9,474 nt of DNA, taken from the NCBI GenBank assembly GCA_002413075.1, contig DHWG01000078.1:1072-10545 (forward strand). Direction: 5' to 3'. Made by a program: the position numbers and the translations under genes. Positions 1 to 7,963 of this stretch are shown here, in pieces (within the stretch, counting starts at the first letter, position 1; every line of letters begins with the position of its first letter). Source of the DNA: Desulfosporosinus sp. UBA5188 (GTDB lineage: Bacteria > Bacillota > Desulfitobacteriia > Desulfitobacteriales > Desulfitobacteriaceae). Below the pieces are notes generated by a model, which did not search any database, was not told where the DNA came from, and saw only the letters and a list, made by a program, of their open reading frames with translations.

Positions 1-540
1 AAACATCCTATTAAAGCTATTATTGCCTTATTACTACGTCTCTATTTTGGGTATGAATTCTTAACCGCGGGTATCGGAAAATGGCAAACCGGCTTCGACG
101 CCAAAGCAGTGGGTGGGTTTTTAAAAGGCGGTCTAGCACAAACACATGATGCTTTACTTGCTTCCAAAGGTGCCGCAGCGGCCACTCATGCCAATGTCAC
201 AGATACCTGGGCTTGGTTAATAAATCATGTTTTTCTCCCCAACGCTGGAATCTTTGCAATCGTCGTTAAAAGTGGTGAAGTTCTCATAGGACTTGGTCTC
301 ATTCTTGGTTGCTTTACAACACTTGCGGCTTTCTTTGCAATGACCATGAACTTCTGTTTCTTATTGACCGGAACTGTTTCAACCAATCCACAAATGGTTA
401 TAGGATTTCTTATTATTATTGCTATGGGTGCAGCCTCCTATGAAATTGGTTTAGACCGTTTCTTTATGAAGACCCTTATTGCGAAATTCCCACGACTCTC
501 TAAAGGCTATCTTCGTACGCCATTCCCCATAGAGCAATAA
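1..540 (+). CDS. DoxX/DoxD-like integral membrane protein (5' partial)
   Basis: The frame is open from the first base of the window to a TAA stop, giving 179 visible residues, so only a few N-terminal residues are likely missing. The GTG at base 109 is an internal Val codon, not the start. The first segment reads RLYFGYEFLTAGIGKWQ, the signature-like first helix of the DoxX/DoxD (TQO small subunit-like) family. Further hydrophobic stretches lie at about visible residues 83-103, 105-124 and 130-150, which fits the four-helix bundle of the family. Known members are associated with quinone-linked thiosulfate oxidation or with oxidative-stress membrane complexes; which applies here cannot be told. 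The gene converges on the M42 peptidase gene and is followed by two hairpins. I am confident of the family and not of the substrate. Confidence 0.85.
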   Translation, partial: KHPIKAIIALLLRLYFGYEFLTAGIGKWQTGFDAKAVGGFLKGGLAQTHDALLASKGAAAATHANVTDTWAWLINHVFLPNAGIFAIVVKSGEVLIGLGLILGCFTTLAAFFAMTMNFCFLLTGTVSTNPQMVIGFLIIIAMGAASYEIGLDRFFMKTLIAKFPRLSKGYLRTPFPIEQ

Positions 541-554
541 TTCGAATCACCATT

Positions 555-589
555 TTAATCTCCTAGTACGGATTGTACTAGGAGATTAA
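555..589. repeat. Perfect 15-bp inverted repeat downstream of DoxX-like gene
   Basis: Arms 555-569 and 575-589 are perfectly complementary around a 5-base loop (GGATT). The hairpin starts 15 bases after the stop codon of the DoxX-like gene. No clear T-run follows on either strand, so on its own it is a weak intrinsic terminator. It may protect the mRNA 3' end or work with the second hairpin immediately downstream. Confidence 0.6.
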
Positions 590-639
590 GGGCTGTCGCA
601 AAATAGAAATTAAATTTCTACGATGTGGCAGCCCCTTTT
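590..639 (+). terminator. Long hairpin with T-run, terminator of DoxX-like gene
   Basis: The outer stem pairs 590-600 with 624-634 (11 pairs including two G-T wobbles). The inner stem pairs 604-610 with 614-620 around a 3-base loop. TTTT at 636-639 follows on the plus strand. This is a good rho-independent terminator for the plus-strand gene. It may also slow transcription of the converging M42 gene, whose stop codon is at 653, although the minus-strand T-run is poor. Confidence 0.7.
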
Positions 640-652
640 ATGTGTTTAATTA

Positions 653-1690
653 CTAGCTTAACAAGTAATGAAGCAGTAGCTCAGCGGTATTGGACAGCGC
701 CTCTTGATGTGTCCGCTCATGAGAGTGCGAAGCATCAATCCCAGGCCCGATTAAGCCATGGACGATATCAAAACCTGCACGCAATGCGGAACTGGCATCT
801 GAGCCATAGTGAGGATAAATATCAACTTGATAATAGATATTATTTTGTTGGGCTAACGCTACAAGTTTTTGGCGCAGGCCGAGATGGTAGGGCCCCGATG
901 AATCTTTGGCGCAAATCGAAACACAAAACTCATCCGTTGTTTGACCCTCACCAATGGCCCCCATGTCCACGACCAAATATTCCTTGGTTTCTGGAGTGAT
1001 GCTAGCATTTCCGCCATATCCGATCTCTTCGTTATTGCTAAACATTATGTTCGTTGTGTAAGGCAACGTCAACTTATTGTCTTTAATGTGCTGCATAACT
1101 CCCAACAACACGGCAACACTGGCCTTGTCATCAAGGTGACGGCTATTGATAAACCCACTCTCGGTAACTCGTGTCCGAGCATCAAATGAGATAAAGTCAC
1201 CCACGGCAATACCCAGAGCGACGACATCCTCAGGGTTCTTTACTTTCTCATCGATACGCAACTCCATATTCTCATCTTTTCGCACCTGTTTGGTGTGATC
1301 TTCGTAGACATGACACGAAGAATGGGTGTTAAGGATTGTACCTGAGTATATCGTTCCTGTACTAGTCTCAATATAGCAAAGCGCCCCTTCGACAGAATTC
1401 CAATTATAACCGCCTACCTTAGTCAGCTTTAGCCTGCCATTGGTCTTGATTTCCTTGACCATGCCACCCAAAGTATCAACATGCGCAGCAATGTGACGGT
1501 GAATCTTGATATCTTGGCCAGGAATGGTTGAAATTACGGCGCCCTTATTTGTCACTTTATAAGCGATCTCTAATTCATCTAACTCACTGGTCAGATAGTC
1601 CATGGCCTTTTGAGTATTGCCAGACGGACTTGCGATTCCACATAGCTGAGTTAAGTGATTCACGATACAGTCTAGATTTACTGAATTCAT
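653..1690 (-). CDS. M42 family metallo-aminopeptidase (YsdC/FrvX/TET-like)
   Basis: The protein has 345 residues, the usual length for cytosolic M42 (TET) aminopeptidases, which form large hollow oligomers and trim N-terminal residues from peptides. The di-metal ligands can be followed in order: H70 and D72 in AAHVDTLGG, the bridging D187 in RHLDDKA, catalytic and metal residues E221/E222 in NNEEIGYGG, D242 in VVDMGAIG, and H322 in the C-terminal SHSHERTH motif. All appear intact, so the enzyme should be active. The ATG start is preceded by a GAGAGTAGG stretch as a moderate ribosome binding site. It lies 54 bases downstream of the thioesterase gene on the same strand, so the two may be co-transcribed. 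Exact residue preference (Glu, Leu or other) cannot be read from sequence. Confidence 0.92.
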   Translation of the reverse strand: MNSVNLDCIVNHLTQLCGIASPSGNTQKAMDYLTSELDELEIAYKVTNKGAVISTIPGQDIKIHRHIAAHVDTLGGMVKEIKTNGRLKLTKVGGYNWNSVEGALCYIETSTGTIYSGTILNTHSSCHVYEDHTKQVRKDENMELRIDEKVKNPEDVVALGIAVGDFISFDARTRVTESGFINSRHLDDKASVAVLLGVMQHIKDNKLTLPYTTNIMFSNNEEIGYGGNASITPETKEYLVVDMGAIGEGQTTDEFCVSICAKDSSGPYHLGLRQKLVALAQQNNIYYQVDIYPHYGSDASSALRAGFDIVHGLIGPGIDASHSHERTHQEALSNTAELLLHYLLS

Positions 1691-1744
1691 TATTATGCCT
1701 ACTCTCTATTTGTTCTTAACAAAATTCCATTTCACGGTCCATCA

Positions 1745-2152
1745 CTATTCAGCCAGATTAATCATATCTTTCTTTCGATAGGCCATTCCCGTAAACCGAG
1801 CAACTAATTCTTTATCTTCACCGCAAATGTCTACGCTATAACTAGCAATTTTCGTATTTGCCGAGATTTCTATCGCTTCAGCCATGAGCATTTTTCCTTT
1901 GGGCGGTTGAAAATACGATATATTTGCATTGATCCCCAATGAAACTTGTCCATACGAATTGGCGGCAGCTGCGAACGTAAAATCCGCTAACGTGAATATT
2001 ACGCCACCTTGGACAATATTTACAGCATTTAAATGCTGCTCTGTAATCTCCAGGCTAGCTTTTGCATAACCGGGTTTCACTTCAACAAGTTTTATTCCGA
2101 CCAACGCAGCAAACCGATCTTTCTCAAAATACCTCATAAGATCATTTTTCAT
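1745..2152 (-). CDS. PaaI-type hotdog-fold acyl-CoA thioesterase
   Basis: This 135-residue protein is the usual length of single-domain hotdog thioesterases. It carries the PaaI hallmark: H40 and N42, then the QGG turn at residues 48-50, FTLAD with the catalytic-type D57, and a small-residue helix ending AAAANS. The family hydrolyses thioesters of CoA, often phenylacetyl- or hydroxybenzoyl-type acyl-CoAs, in the cytosol; the substrate here is unknown. The start ATG has an excellent GGGAGG ribosome binding site 6 bases upstream. It lies 101 bases after the end of the radical SAM operon and before the M42 peptidase on the same strand. I see no strong terminator or promoter in that 101-base gap, so read-through from the operon is possible, but its content looks like ordinary metabolism rather than part of the cluster. 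Confidence 0.88.
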   Translation of the reverse strand: MKNDLMRYFEKDRFAALVGIKLVEVKPGYAKASLEITEQHLNAVNIVQGGVIFTLADFTFAAAANSYGQVSLGINANISYFQPPKGKMLMAEAIEISANTKIASYSVDICGEDKELVARFTGMAYRKKDMINLAE

Positions 2153-2253
2153 ACGTTCCTCCCGTCAATGCTCTTGAATATTTCACCATAATTCTTGGCA
2201 ACCTCCATTTTCCACTGACAATGGTTAGTTCATGCAAGTCTATGACATATGTG

Positions 2254-3576
2254 TTAAAAAATGTTGGGTATAACCCTCTGTTTAATCTGACGCCTGTAGT
2301 AGAGGTTGACCACCGAATAGAATAGATATTTTCCAGGTGCCTTAAGAAATTCTTTCCTGAATAAATTCCTTTTGGCAATGGACTTAAGGGTGAACAGTGA
2401 TTCATACAGCGTCCAGTATGCCTTAGTCAGTTCTTCGGGGGTCATGTTGGGGATTGTATACACTGCCTCAGTGCCGTCAAACGAATAGATATCGGACTTG
2501 ACCAGCCTTCCCTGCGCCTTAATGTCCTTGAAAAATTGGGTCCCTGGAATCGGTGTAAGGATGTAGAATCTGGGGACAGAAATTTTGTTGTCCTCAATGA
2601 AATCTTTGGTCGCTTCAATCGACTCAAGCGTGTCTGCTTCCCCACCGACCACCATCTCAGTCGACACATCGATTCCGTGGTCCTGAATGTTCCTTATGAG
2701 GGCAGGATAGTCATCAGGATTGGCCCATGCTTTATTCATGGCCCTAAGGCTCTCTTTTTTGATACTTTCTAACCCAAAGCTCAAGGTCGTACAACCGCTG
2801 TTCCTGAGGCTATCGAGCAGTTGATGCTCCCGGCCGATTCGGATGTCGCACTGACTCATCCACTCCATACCCAAAGCTTTGATTTCCTCGATCAGCTTGC
2901 TAAGATATACTCTGTCAGAAAAAATGTTATCGTCAAGAAGCAGGAATTTCCTGTAGCCAAGGGCCTTAATTTGCTGAATGTCCCGCACCACCTCAGCAAC
3001 GGGTTTCTTGACATAACTGCCTTCATAGAGGCAAGCAACTGAGCAAAAGCTACAGCTATGTGGACATCCCCTACCGGCTTGTACCGGCAGAAAATCTCCG
3101 AGATTCTTGTTCATGATGAGATCGAATCTTGGAGGAGGGGTGGAGAACCAACTTTCCTCAAGTCTATCTTTATAAATTGGCTTCAAGGTCCCCTTCTCAT
3201 AATCCTGCAGAAGCTCCTCCCATACAAGCTCTGCATCTCCGATCAACACAGCATCACAGTACTTTTGTGCTTCCTCCGCCATGATACTGGCCATATATCC
3301 CCCCAGTATCACCGTTTTTCCTCTCTTCCTGAATTCCATGGCGATATCAATAGACCGGATGACACCATGTCCCATGGTACTAATACCGATCAGATTCGCA
3401 TCAGTCTCAAACGGTATGTCTTCGAGGATCTCAAAGATGATCTCAACTTCGTAGTCTTTCGGAGTCAGTGCCGCGAGCAGGGGAAGCGCCAGCCCGGCAA
3501 AATATAACTTTTTCTTCTTGAGGGGCTTTTTGTTGTGATCATAGGGACTTGGTTGTATTAAGAGAATCTTCTTCAT
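2254..3576 (-). CDS. B12-binding-type radical SAM protein (rSAM-3)
   Basis: The protein has 440 residues from the ATG at 3576. A TTG three bases upstream is in frame, but the ATG sits 4 bases after a GGGGGT ribosome binding site and overlaps the previous stop as TGATG. Residues 1 to about 135 form a Rossmann-like domain of the cobalamin-binding radical SAM type: KILLIQPS, then LIGISTMGH, VILGGYMAS and CDAVLIGDAE. No DxHxxG cobalamin-ligand motif is seen, as is common in this superfamily. The radical SAM core begins near 165, with the [4Fe-4S] CxxxCxxC ligands at C171, C175 and C178 in GRGCPHSCSFCSV. The TPIPGT strand at 341-346 is typical of B12-type members. The C-terminal region is rich in basic and aromatic residues. 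The family includes methylases of unactivated carbons and other radical chemistries; the substrate is unknown. It is the last gene of the six-gene operon. Confidence 0.88.
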   Translation of the reverse strand: MKKILLIQPSPYDHNKKPLKKKKLYFAGLALPLLAALTPKDYEVEIIFEILEDIPFETDANLIGISTMGHGVIRSIDIAMEFRKRGKTVILGGYMASIMAEEAQKYCDAVLIGDAELVWEELLQDYEKGTLKPIYKDRLEESWFSTPPPRFDLIMNKNLGDFLPVQAGRGCPHSCSFCSVACLYEGSYVKKPVAEVVRDIQQIKALGYRKFLLLDDNIFSDRVYLSKLIEEIKALGMEWMSQCDIRIGREHQLLDSLRNSGCTTLSFGLESIKKESLRAMNKAWANPDDYPALIRNIQDHGIDVSTEMVVGGEADTLESIEATKDFIEDNKISVPRFYILTPIPGTQFFKDIKAQGRLVKSDIYSFDGTEAVYTIPNMTPEELTKAYWTLYESLFTLKSIAKRNLFRKEFLKAPGKYLFYSVVNLYYRRQIKQRVIPNIF

Positions 3577-4940
3577 CAATACCCCCGTTTTATTTTCTTG
3601 ATGTATTGCAACGAGACCGCTGAGCTACCCAGCAGCATCTTCAGATTATCCTTAATTCCATATCTTATGATGAGCGCCAGGAGGTGCTTCGGTCTCATGA
3701 TAATCCTGTAGTAGGCCTTCACGATCTCCCAGTAGAAAGCCCTGATCCCCATGTGTTCAGGTTTCAAGATAACATGGGCCATATCCCACATTTCATACCG
3801 TTCTCTTGGATACAGCAGCCTATCAGAGTATTGCTCGAATATCCCCGTTCCTGGCAGCGGCGTAAGAGGCTGCAAGTTTACGAAGCGGACATCAAGCTTT
3901 CTCAGCCAGGCGGTCAACTCTTTGAAGTCTTCCCTGACGAAATCTGTAGGAATGATCAACGTGGCATAGAGTTCAATACCAAGCGCTTGCAGCACCTTGA
4001 CAGCCTTTTCGTTCATGGCCTTATCCGTTTTCTTATTGTACAACTCCAGGTCCCTGGCCCTCATGGATTCAAGGCCTACTATGACCGCCTGAAGCCCCTG
4101 CTCCTTGAAATCTCTCAGGAGATCTTCATGGGAAGCCACAAAATCGGCTCTACCATAGACGAGAAATTTTTTCTCAATTCCTTGTTTTTTTAGTAGCCTT
4201 AAAAATTTCCTGATCCTTGCCTCGCTAAAGAGAAAGTCATCGTCGACAATGTAGATTTCTTCCTCAGCAATCGCTGCAAGTTCATCCACAACATCATCGA
4301 TCTCCCTTGTGAAGTAGGCACCTCCTGTAATCTCTTTGCAGAAGCAAAAGCTGCAGTGATACGGGCATCCGAAGGACGTCTTGATCAGAGCACAGGGGCT
4401 GTGGAACATATAGTAGTAGCCATGGCGATATTTCGAGACCGCCGTCCTGTCAGGATGCCTATATGAAAAAGACAATTTTCTCTCGCCCATCTCCTCTAGC
4501 GCAGCCTTAATTTCTGCCACCTTCTTATTGGCCAACATCCCTCTGAGCGTCTCATTGAAACCGTCGATTCCGTTTCGCGAATAAACAAAATCTATTTCCG
4601 CCGCTTCGAAATCCTCTGCGACAACTTCCGCATGAACGCCTCCCACTCCGGTCAATAGACCCGGCACCCGATTCTTTGCCATAGAACACATCGTCTTGAT
4701 GATTCCGACATGGGTTATATAACCTGTGAAAACCACCAAAGCTGGCCTAAGCCTTATCAGAATGCTTTCATAGGATTCCTTTTCCAGGATCATATCAATG
4801 ATCTGAACCCTGACCTTTGACCTGAGCTCTTCAGGTACATTTGAGACTAAGTATTCCAGTTCCAACGGTTCACAATTCATCACATGCTGCAGCCCAATGG
4901 TTTCCTTTTCCGGCTTTGGTCTTACCAAAAGCACGTCCAT
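3576..4940 (-). CDS. B12-binding-type radical SAM protein (rSAM-2)
   Basis: I place the start at the ATG at 4940 (454 residues). The in-frame GTG at 4949 directly abuts the AGGGAG ribosome binding site, whereas that site lies 8 bases before the ATG. The N-terminal cobalamin-binding-like fold runs to about residue 135 (DVLLVRP, PLELEYL, VVFTGY, GVGGVHAE). The radical SAM core has C192, C196 and C199 in CPYHCSFCFC, with a fourth Cys two residues later (C201), followed by YIVDDDFLF and a PLPGTG strand near 361-366. It shares domain order and several motifs with rSAM-1 (PLELxYL, TGY, GGxHxE, CPYxCxFCxC), so the two are probably paralogues with related substrates. It is closely coupled to the methyltransferase upstream (5-base gap) and to rSAM-3 downstream (1-base overlap). 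The exact reaction is unknown. Confidence 0.87.
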   Translation of the reverse strand: MDVLLVRPKPEKETIGLQHVMNCEPLELEYLVSNVPEELRSKVRVQIIDMILEKESYESILIRLRPALVVFTGYITHVGIIKTMCSMAKNRVPGLLTGVGGVHAEVVAEDFEAAEIDFVYSRNGIDGFNETLRGMLANKKVAEIKAALEEMGERKLSFSYRHPDRTAVSKYRHGYYYMFHSPCALIKTSFGCPYHCSFCFCKEITGGAYFTREIDDVVDELAAIAEEEIYIVDDDFLFSEARIRKFLRLLKKQGIEKKFLVYGRADFVASHEDLLRDFKEQGLQAVIVGLESMRARDLELYNKKTDKAMNEKAVKVLQALGIELYATLIIPTDFVREDFKELTAWLRKLDVRFVNLQPLTPLPGTGIFEQYSDRLLYPRERYEMWDMAHVILKPEHMGIRAFYWEIVKAYYRIIMRPKHLLALIIRYGIKDNLKMLLGSSAVSLQYIKKIKRGY

Positions 4941-4945
4941 CAGCC

Positions 4946-5572
4946 TCACTCCCTGCTGTCCATCTTCTTGCTCAGTGTATAGACTGCGATCCTCGGCATA
5001 AAGAACGCCTTCTTCACGAGGTTGAGTTTTCGTACATAGAAGTGTTCCTTAACCATATCCACAAACTCCTTGTCGCTTGGATAATAAGCTTTTCCGGTCG
5101 TTAGTTTCACCGCCGAGAGCACGATTTTATCGTAGAAGCTGTCGCCACTGGCGAAGCCGACAATAAACCTTCCCTGCTTGGTGAGAATCCGGCTTAGTTT
5201 TCTGAACACATCCTTTGGATCCTTGTAGTAGGGAAGCGAGTGTGTGCACACAATCATATCGTACATCGCCTCAAGTTTGTCTACATCCGCGGCGTCCATG
5301 AGAATATGTTTAGCCTTATTGTTTCTTTGCTGAGATATTTCCAGCATCCTTGGCGAGTAATCCACCCCTGTGAGCTCAAGCTGTGGGAATTTCTCCCCTA
5401 TTTCAGACAGAAGTTCTCCCGGGCCGCAGCCAAGATCGAGCAGCGTCTGGCGGCCGTGTACCATTGCTGTAATTTCACGTAACACATAGTCCCGGGTCGG
5501 TCCCAGACTGACCTTCTGTACCCACAGCCTGCTATACCTATCCGCCCAAAAGTCCCATAGTTTAACTGACAT
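4946..5572 (-). CDS. Class I SAM-dependent methyltransferase
   Basis: The protein has 208 residues, typical of a stand-alone seven-strand (Rossmann) methyltransferase. Motif I is LLDLGCGPG at residues 44-52, the SAM glycine-rich loop. The acidic residue that binds the ribose hydroxyls is D71 in TGVDYS. MDAADVDKL (92-100) gives the adenine-pocket acid, and the post-motif strand MIVCTHSLPYYKD (106-118) follows. It most resembles the small-molecule or ubiE-like group by pattern, but peptide and lipid acceptors cannot be excluded. The ATG has a strong AAAGGAG site about 7 bases upstream and overlaps the end of rSAM-1 by 11 bases, so translation is coupled. Its place between two B12-type radical SAM genes suggests it adds a methyl group (O, N or S) to the same product. 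Confidence 0.88.
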   Translation of the reverse strand: MSVKLWDFWADRYSRLWVQKVSLGPTRDYVLREITAMVHGRQTLLDLGCGPGELLSEIGEKFPQLELTGVDYSPRMLEISQQRNNKAKHILMDAADVDKLEAMYDMIVCTHSLPYYKDPKDVFRKLSRILTKQGRFIVGFASGDSFYDKIVLSAVKLTTGKAYYPSDKEFVDMVKEHFYVRKLNLVKKAFFMPRIAVYTLSKKMDSRE

Positions 5573-6908
5573 AGCCTTCTCCTTGCTTTGGCTTTGCTGA
5601 TTTGCTAAACAGCTGCCAGAAATAGGTACGTATTCTTCTCGACTTTAGAAGCCTCAAATGCAAATTGTAAAACAGGCTATAAAACACGATTCTTGGGAGT
5701 CTAGGTTCAAGCACAAGATGCAGAAAGTCGAATTTTCTCGGGTCCTCCGTCACTAGTTGAGACCTATTGTCTTCATAACTTTTTGTCCCTTTTATGGGTG
5801 TTAGTATAGAGATCGTATAAATATCAATCCGGTTATTCCTGATAAATCGGTTCAACTTTCTGAAATCTGCCAAGCCATAGTCAGGCCTCACCATGAACAA
5901 CGCCATCAGGTCAATATCATGGTCTCTAAGCAACTCAATAACCTTTGGATAATCAAAGGCATTGGTTTGTTTATGGTACCCTTCAAGTTCATTATTGCTC
6001 GTCGCTTCAAACCCCACGATAACTTCATCAAGTCCGCTCTCCTTAAGTTGGCTCAGCAGATCACGTTCCTTGACAATGAAATCCGCCCTGAGATAGGCAA
6101 TCAGGCTTATTCTAGGTTCGCCCTCCGCTTGCTTCACCTCTTCGTAGGCTCTAAGGTAATCCAGCGCCTCCTGCCTAGAAGCCAGAAATATATCATCAAC
6201 CAGCCAGTGGTATTTGGCTCTAATCCCCGTGACTTCCCTTAACAGTTCCTGAAAATCGCTCTTAATATGGTCCCCGCAATTCACAAGCTTACAATAGCAG
6301 AAATCACACTGGTAAGGGCAACCGATTCGGCTCTTCACGAGCGCAACATTCTTCTTGTCCAAGTATCTTGTCCTGTCGCTGAGAAGCTTGGTTAGTCCCC
6401 TGGCAGGCCGTATCCTTTGATGTGTCTGTAAGGCATGACGGACTCCTTCCCGCCACTCGTCACTTCCATCTTCTAAAAACAGTCTCATGTCCACACCGGC
6501 TGACGGCAAGTCCACAATGTCTCCCCGTAGGAATTTCAGCACATTTTGGAGCACCGTCAGATCCTGGCTATGGATGACGAAGTCAATGTCGTGCTTGCGG
6601 AAAACTTCCCTGTTCAGTTCAACATGCAGTCCTCCGACGATGACTTTGGCCTCTGGATAGACCGTCTTGTAAACTTTCGCTTCCTTAAGCATTTCTTCCT
6701 CTGCGGTATTGTAGCCGGTAAGGACTATGACCTGTGGTGTGATGCCTTGAGGTTCTAGGAGTCCAAAAAGGTCGTCTATGACAAAATTCTCAAGGCCCAA
6801 ATTATCGGCCAAGGCTTGTAGATAGCACAGTTCAAGCGGCTCCACCTTCACAGGATTGAGCAGGGAAAAGAGCGTCTTTGACCTGACTTTCTTCAGAAAA
6901 ATCTTCAT
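5562..6908 (-). CDS. B12-binding-type radical SAM protein (rSAM-1)
   Basis: This 448-residue protein has the same layout as rSAM-2. An N-terminal cobalamin-binding-like domain covers residues 1 to about 130 (PLELCYLQA, IVLTGYNT, VIVGGLHVEL). The radical SAM core has CxxxCxxC ligands C197, C201 and C204 in CPYQCDFCYC, plus an extra C206. WLVDDIF at 235-241 and VIVGFE at 296-301 follow. The strand that usually reads TPxPGT is TPIKGT here (370-375), so the second Pro is replaced by Lys. The tail is basic (KSAKPKQGEG). The ATG start at 6908 follows an AAGGGGGG ribosome binding site and overlaps the preceding stop as ATGA, so translation is coupled to the acyltransferase upstream. Family membership is clear; the substrate is unknown. 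Confidence 0.87.
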   Translation of the reverse strand: MKIFLKKVRSKTLFSLLNPVKVEPLELCYLQALADNLGLENFVIDDLFGLLEPQGITPQVIVLTGYNTAEEEMLKEAKVYKTVYPEAKVIVGGLHVELNREVFRKHDIDFVIHSQDLTVLQNVLKFLRGDIVDLPSAGVDMRLFLEDGSDEWREGVRHALQTHQRIRPARGLTKLLSDRTRYLDKKNVALVKSRIGCPYQCDFCYCKLVNCGDHIKSDFQELLREVTGIRAKYHWLVDDIFLASRQEALDYLRAYEEVKQAEGEPRISLIAYLRADFIVKERDLLSQLKESGLDEVIVGFEATSNNELEGYHKQTNAFDYPKVIELLRDHDIDLMALFMVRPDYGLADFRKLNRFIRNNRIDIYTISILTPIKGTKSYEDNRSQLVTEDPRKFDFLHLVLEPRLPRIVFYSLFYNLHLRLLKSRRIRTYFWQLFSKSAKPKQGEGYVS

Positions 6909-7963
6909 ACAGGCCCCCCCTTCCCGATGAGGTACTCGTCTACCTTGAACACCCTATGCCGGGTAGAGTATCCCTTATCTGAGAACCTGCCAGAAAACCG
7001 CCTTAAGACACCGTCAATGAAGGGATTGGTATGTCTAGCATAGAGGTATTTCTTTTCTTCGACACAACCTAGTTTAAGTTTTGTTTCTGCGGAAGTTTGT
7101 CCCATGTTGATCCTTTTGTAGCCCTTCTCAATACCATACCTAATGATGAAAAGCAACATGTTTTGATAAAGCAATGCACTGTCCCACTGTCGGCCTGTTG
7201 CATAGCCCTCTCTTTCGAAACCACAGAACATAAACTGCAGAGTATCCCCTAAACCTTTCATCTGAACGAAGGCCAGCAGCCGCCCCGTCGAATCTCTTGT
7301 CTCGAAGACCTCCGAAGGATAGCGGCTGAAAAACTCCGGAGAAAGCACTTCAAGCGGATAGTCTGCGCGTTTCATAATGCTTTGATAAAGCTGATAATGT
7401 TGTTTTGTGAAATGGCCGGGAGAAACCTGCTTAAAAGAAAGGTCCTCCCCCTTTCTCAGTGCTATGATGAGATGCCTTCTGTAGGAGGATCTCATCGCTT
7501 GCAAGTACTGATCAAAGCTCGTGAACCGGTTTTCGAAGACGAAATTGGAAAGTGTCCGATTCTGGCCAGGAAACTCTATATCAGAGTTCAGCACAACCGT
7601 GAGCCCCTTAAGCGTTGTCAACGCTTCAAGCACTTTTTTCCGCACCTCAGCGTCCTCCTCATCACAGGCCCATACACCGCTCTGGCTTATGGAAATTGGC
7701 AGTCCGATCATCCTCGTCCCGACCTTAAACTTCAGGTCCTTGTGGAAACTCAAAAGATTAAGTTTGTTGTGATACGTGATCAAGATGATGTCCTCGTAGA
7801 CGTAGTATTCCTGTCCACACGGATTGACCTCTTCGAGAAGCTCCAAGAGATTGATCAGGGCTTTTTTCTCTTCAACAATCTTTATTAAGTTCCTGGAATA
7901 GGATGTCTGGCGGTCTTTCCCACACCAGTTGACAAGCCCGCCAATGGTCAGGAATCTCTCCAT
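6905..7963 (-). CDS. FemAB/GNAT-like acyltransferase (peptidoglycan-bridge-enzyme-like fold)
   Basis: The protein has 352 residues. Its second half fits the GNAT-related FemAB/BioF2-like acyltransferase fold. SYRRHLIIALRKGEDL (160-175) resembles the helix that begins such domains. Residues 229-249 (LLAFVQMKG to FMFCGF) form the paired central strands. IEKGYKRINMGQTSAETKLKLG (278-299) resembles the motif in which the acyl chain is bound in FemAB-like and DUF482-like proteins. The first 140 residues are less recognisable. Such enzymes move acyl, acetyl or aminoacyl groups from CoA or tRNA to an amine or hydroxyl. The ATG immediately follows the TAG of the previous gene, and AAGGA lies 12 bases upstream. 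Its 3' end overlaps rSAM-1 by 4 bases. Whether the acceptor is a peptide, lipid or sugar cannot be told. Confidence 0.65.
   Translation of the reverse strand: MERFLTIGGLVNWCGKDRQTSYSRNLIKIVEEKKALINLLELLEEVNPCGQEYYVYEDIILITYHNKLNLLSFHKDLKFKVGTRMIGLPISISQSGVWACDEEDAEVRKKVLEALTTLKGLTVVLNSDIEFPGQNRTLSNFVFENRFTSFDQYLQAMRSSYRRHLIIALRKGEDLSFKQVSPGHFTKQHYQLYQSIMKRADYPLEVLSPEFFSRYPSEVFETRDSTGRLLAFVQMKGLGDTLQFMFCGFEREGYATGRQWDSALLYQNMLLFIIRYGIEKGYKRINMGQTSAETKLKLGCVEEKKYLYARHTNPFIDGVLRRFSGRFSDKGYSTRHRVFKVDEYLIGKGGPV

Noticed and set aside
109..540. Start of the DoxX-like gene at the GTG at 109
   Set aside because: The frame is open upstream to base 1 and encodes the first membrane helix of the family, so the GTG is an internal Val codon.
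2142..2405. 87-residue minus-strand frame spanning the end of rSAM-3 and the start of the thioesterase
   Set aside because: It overlaps two well-supported genes in another frame and has no domain or binding site.
3058..3507. 149-residue plus-strand frame within rSAM-3
   Set aside because: Shadow frame opposite the cobalamin-binding domain and the iron-sulfur motif of rSAM-3.
3684..4193. 169-residue plus-strand frame within rSAM-2
   Set aside because: Shadow of the radical SAM gene, with no recognisable domain.
4941..4949. GTG start for rSAM-2 at 4949
   Set aside because: The AGGGAG ribosome binding site directly abuts this GTG but is ideally spaced from the ATG at 4940.
7382..7888. 168-residue plus-strand frame antisense to the FemAB/GNAT-like gene
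   Set aside because: No family resemblance and no ribosome binding site. It mirrors a well-supported gene with clear motifs on the other strand.
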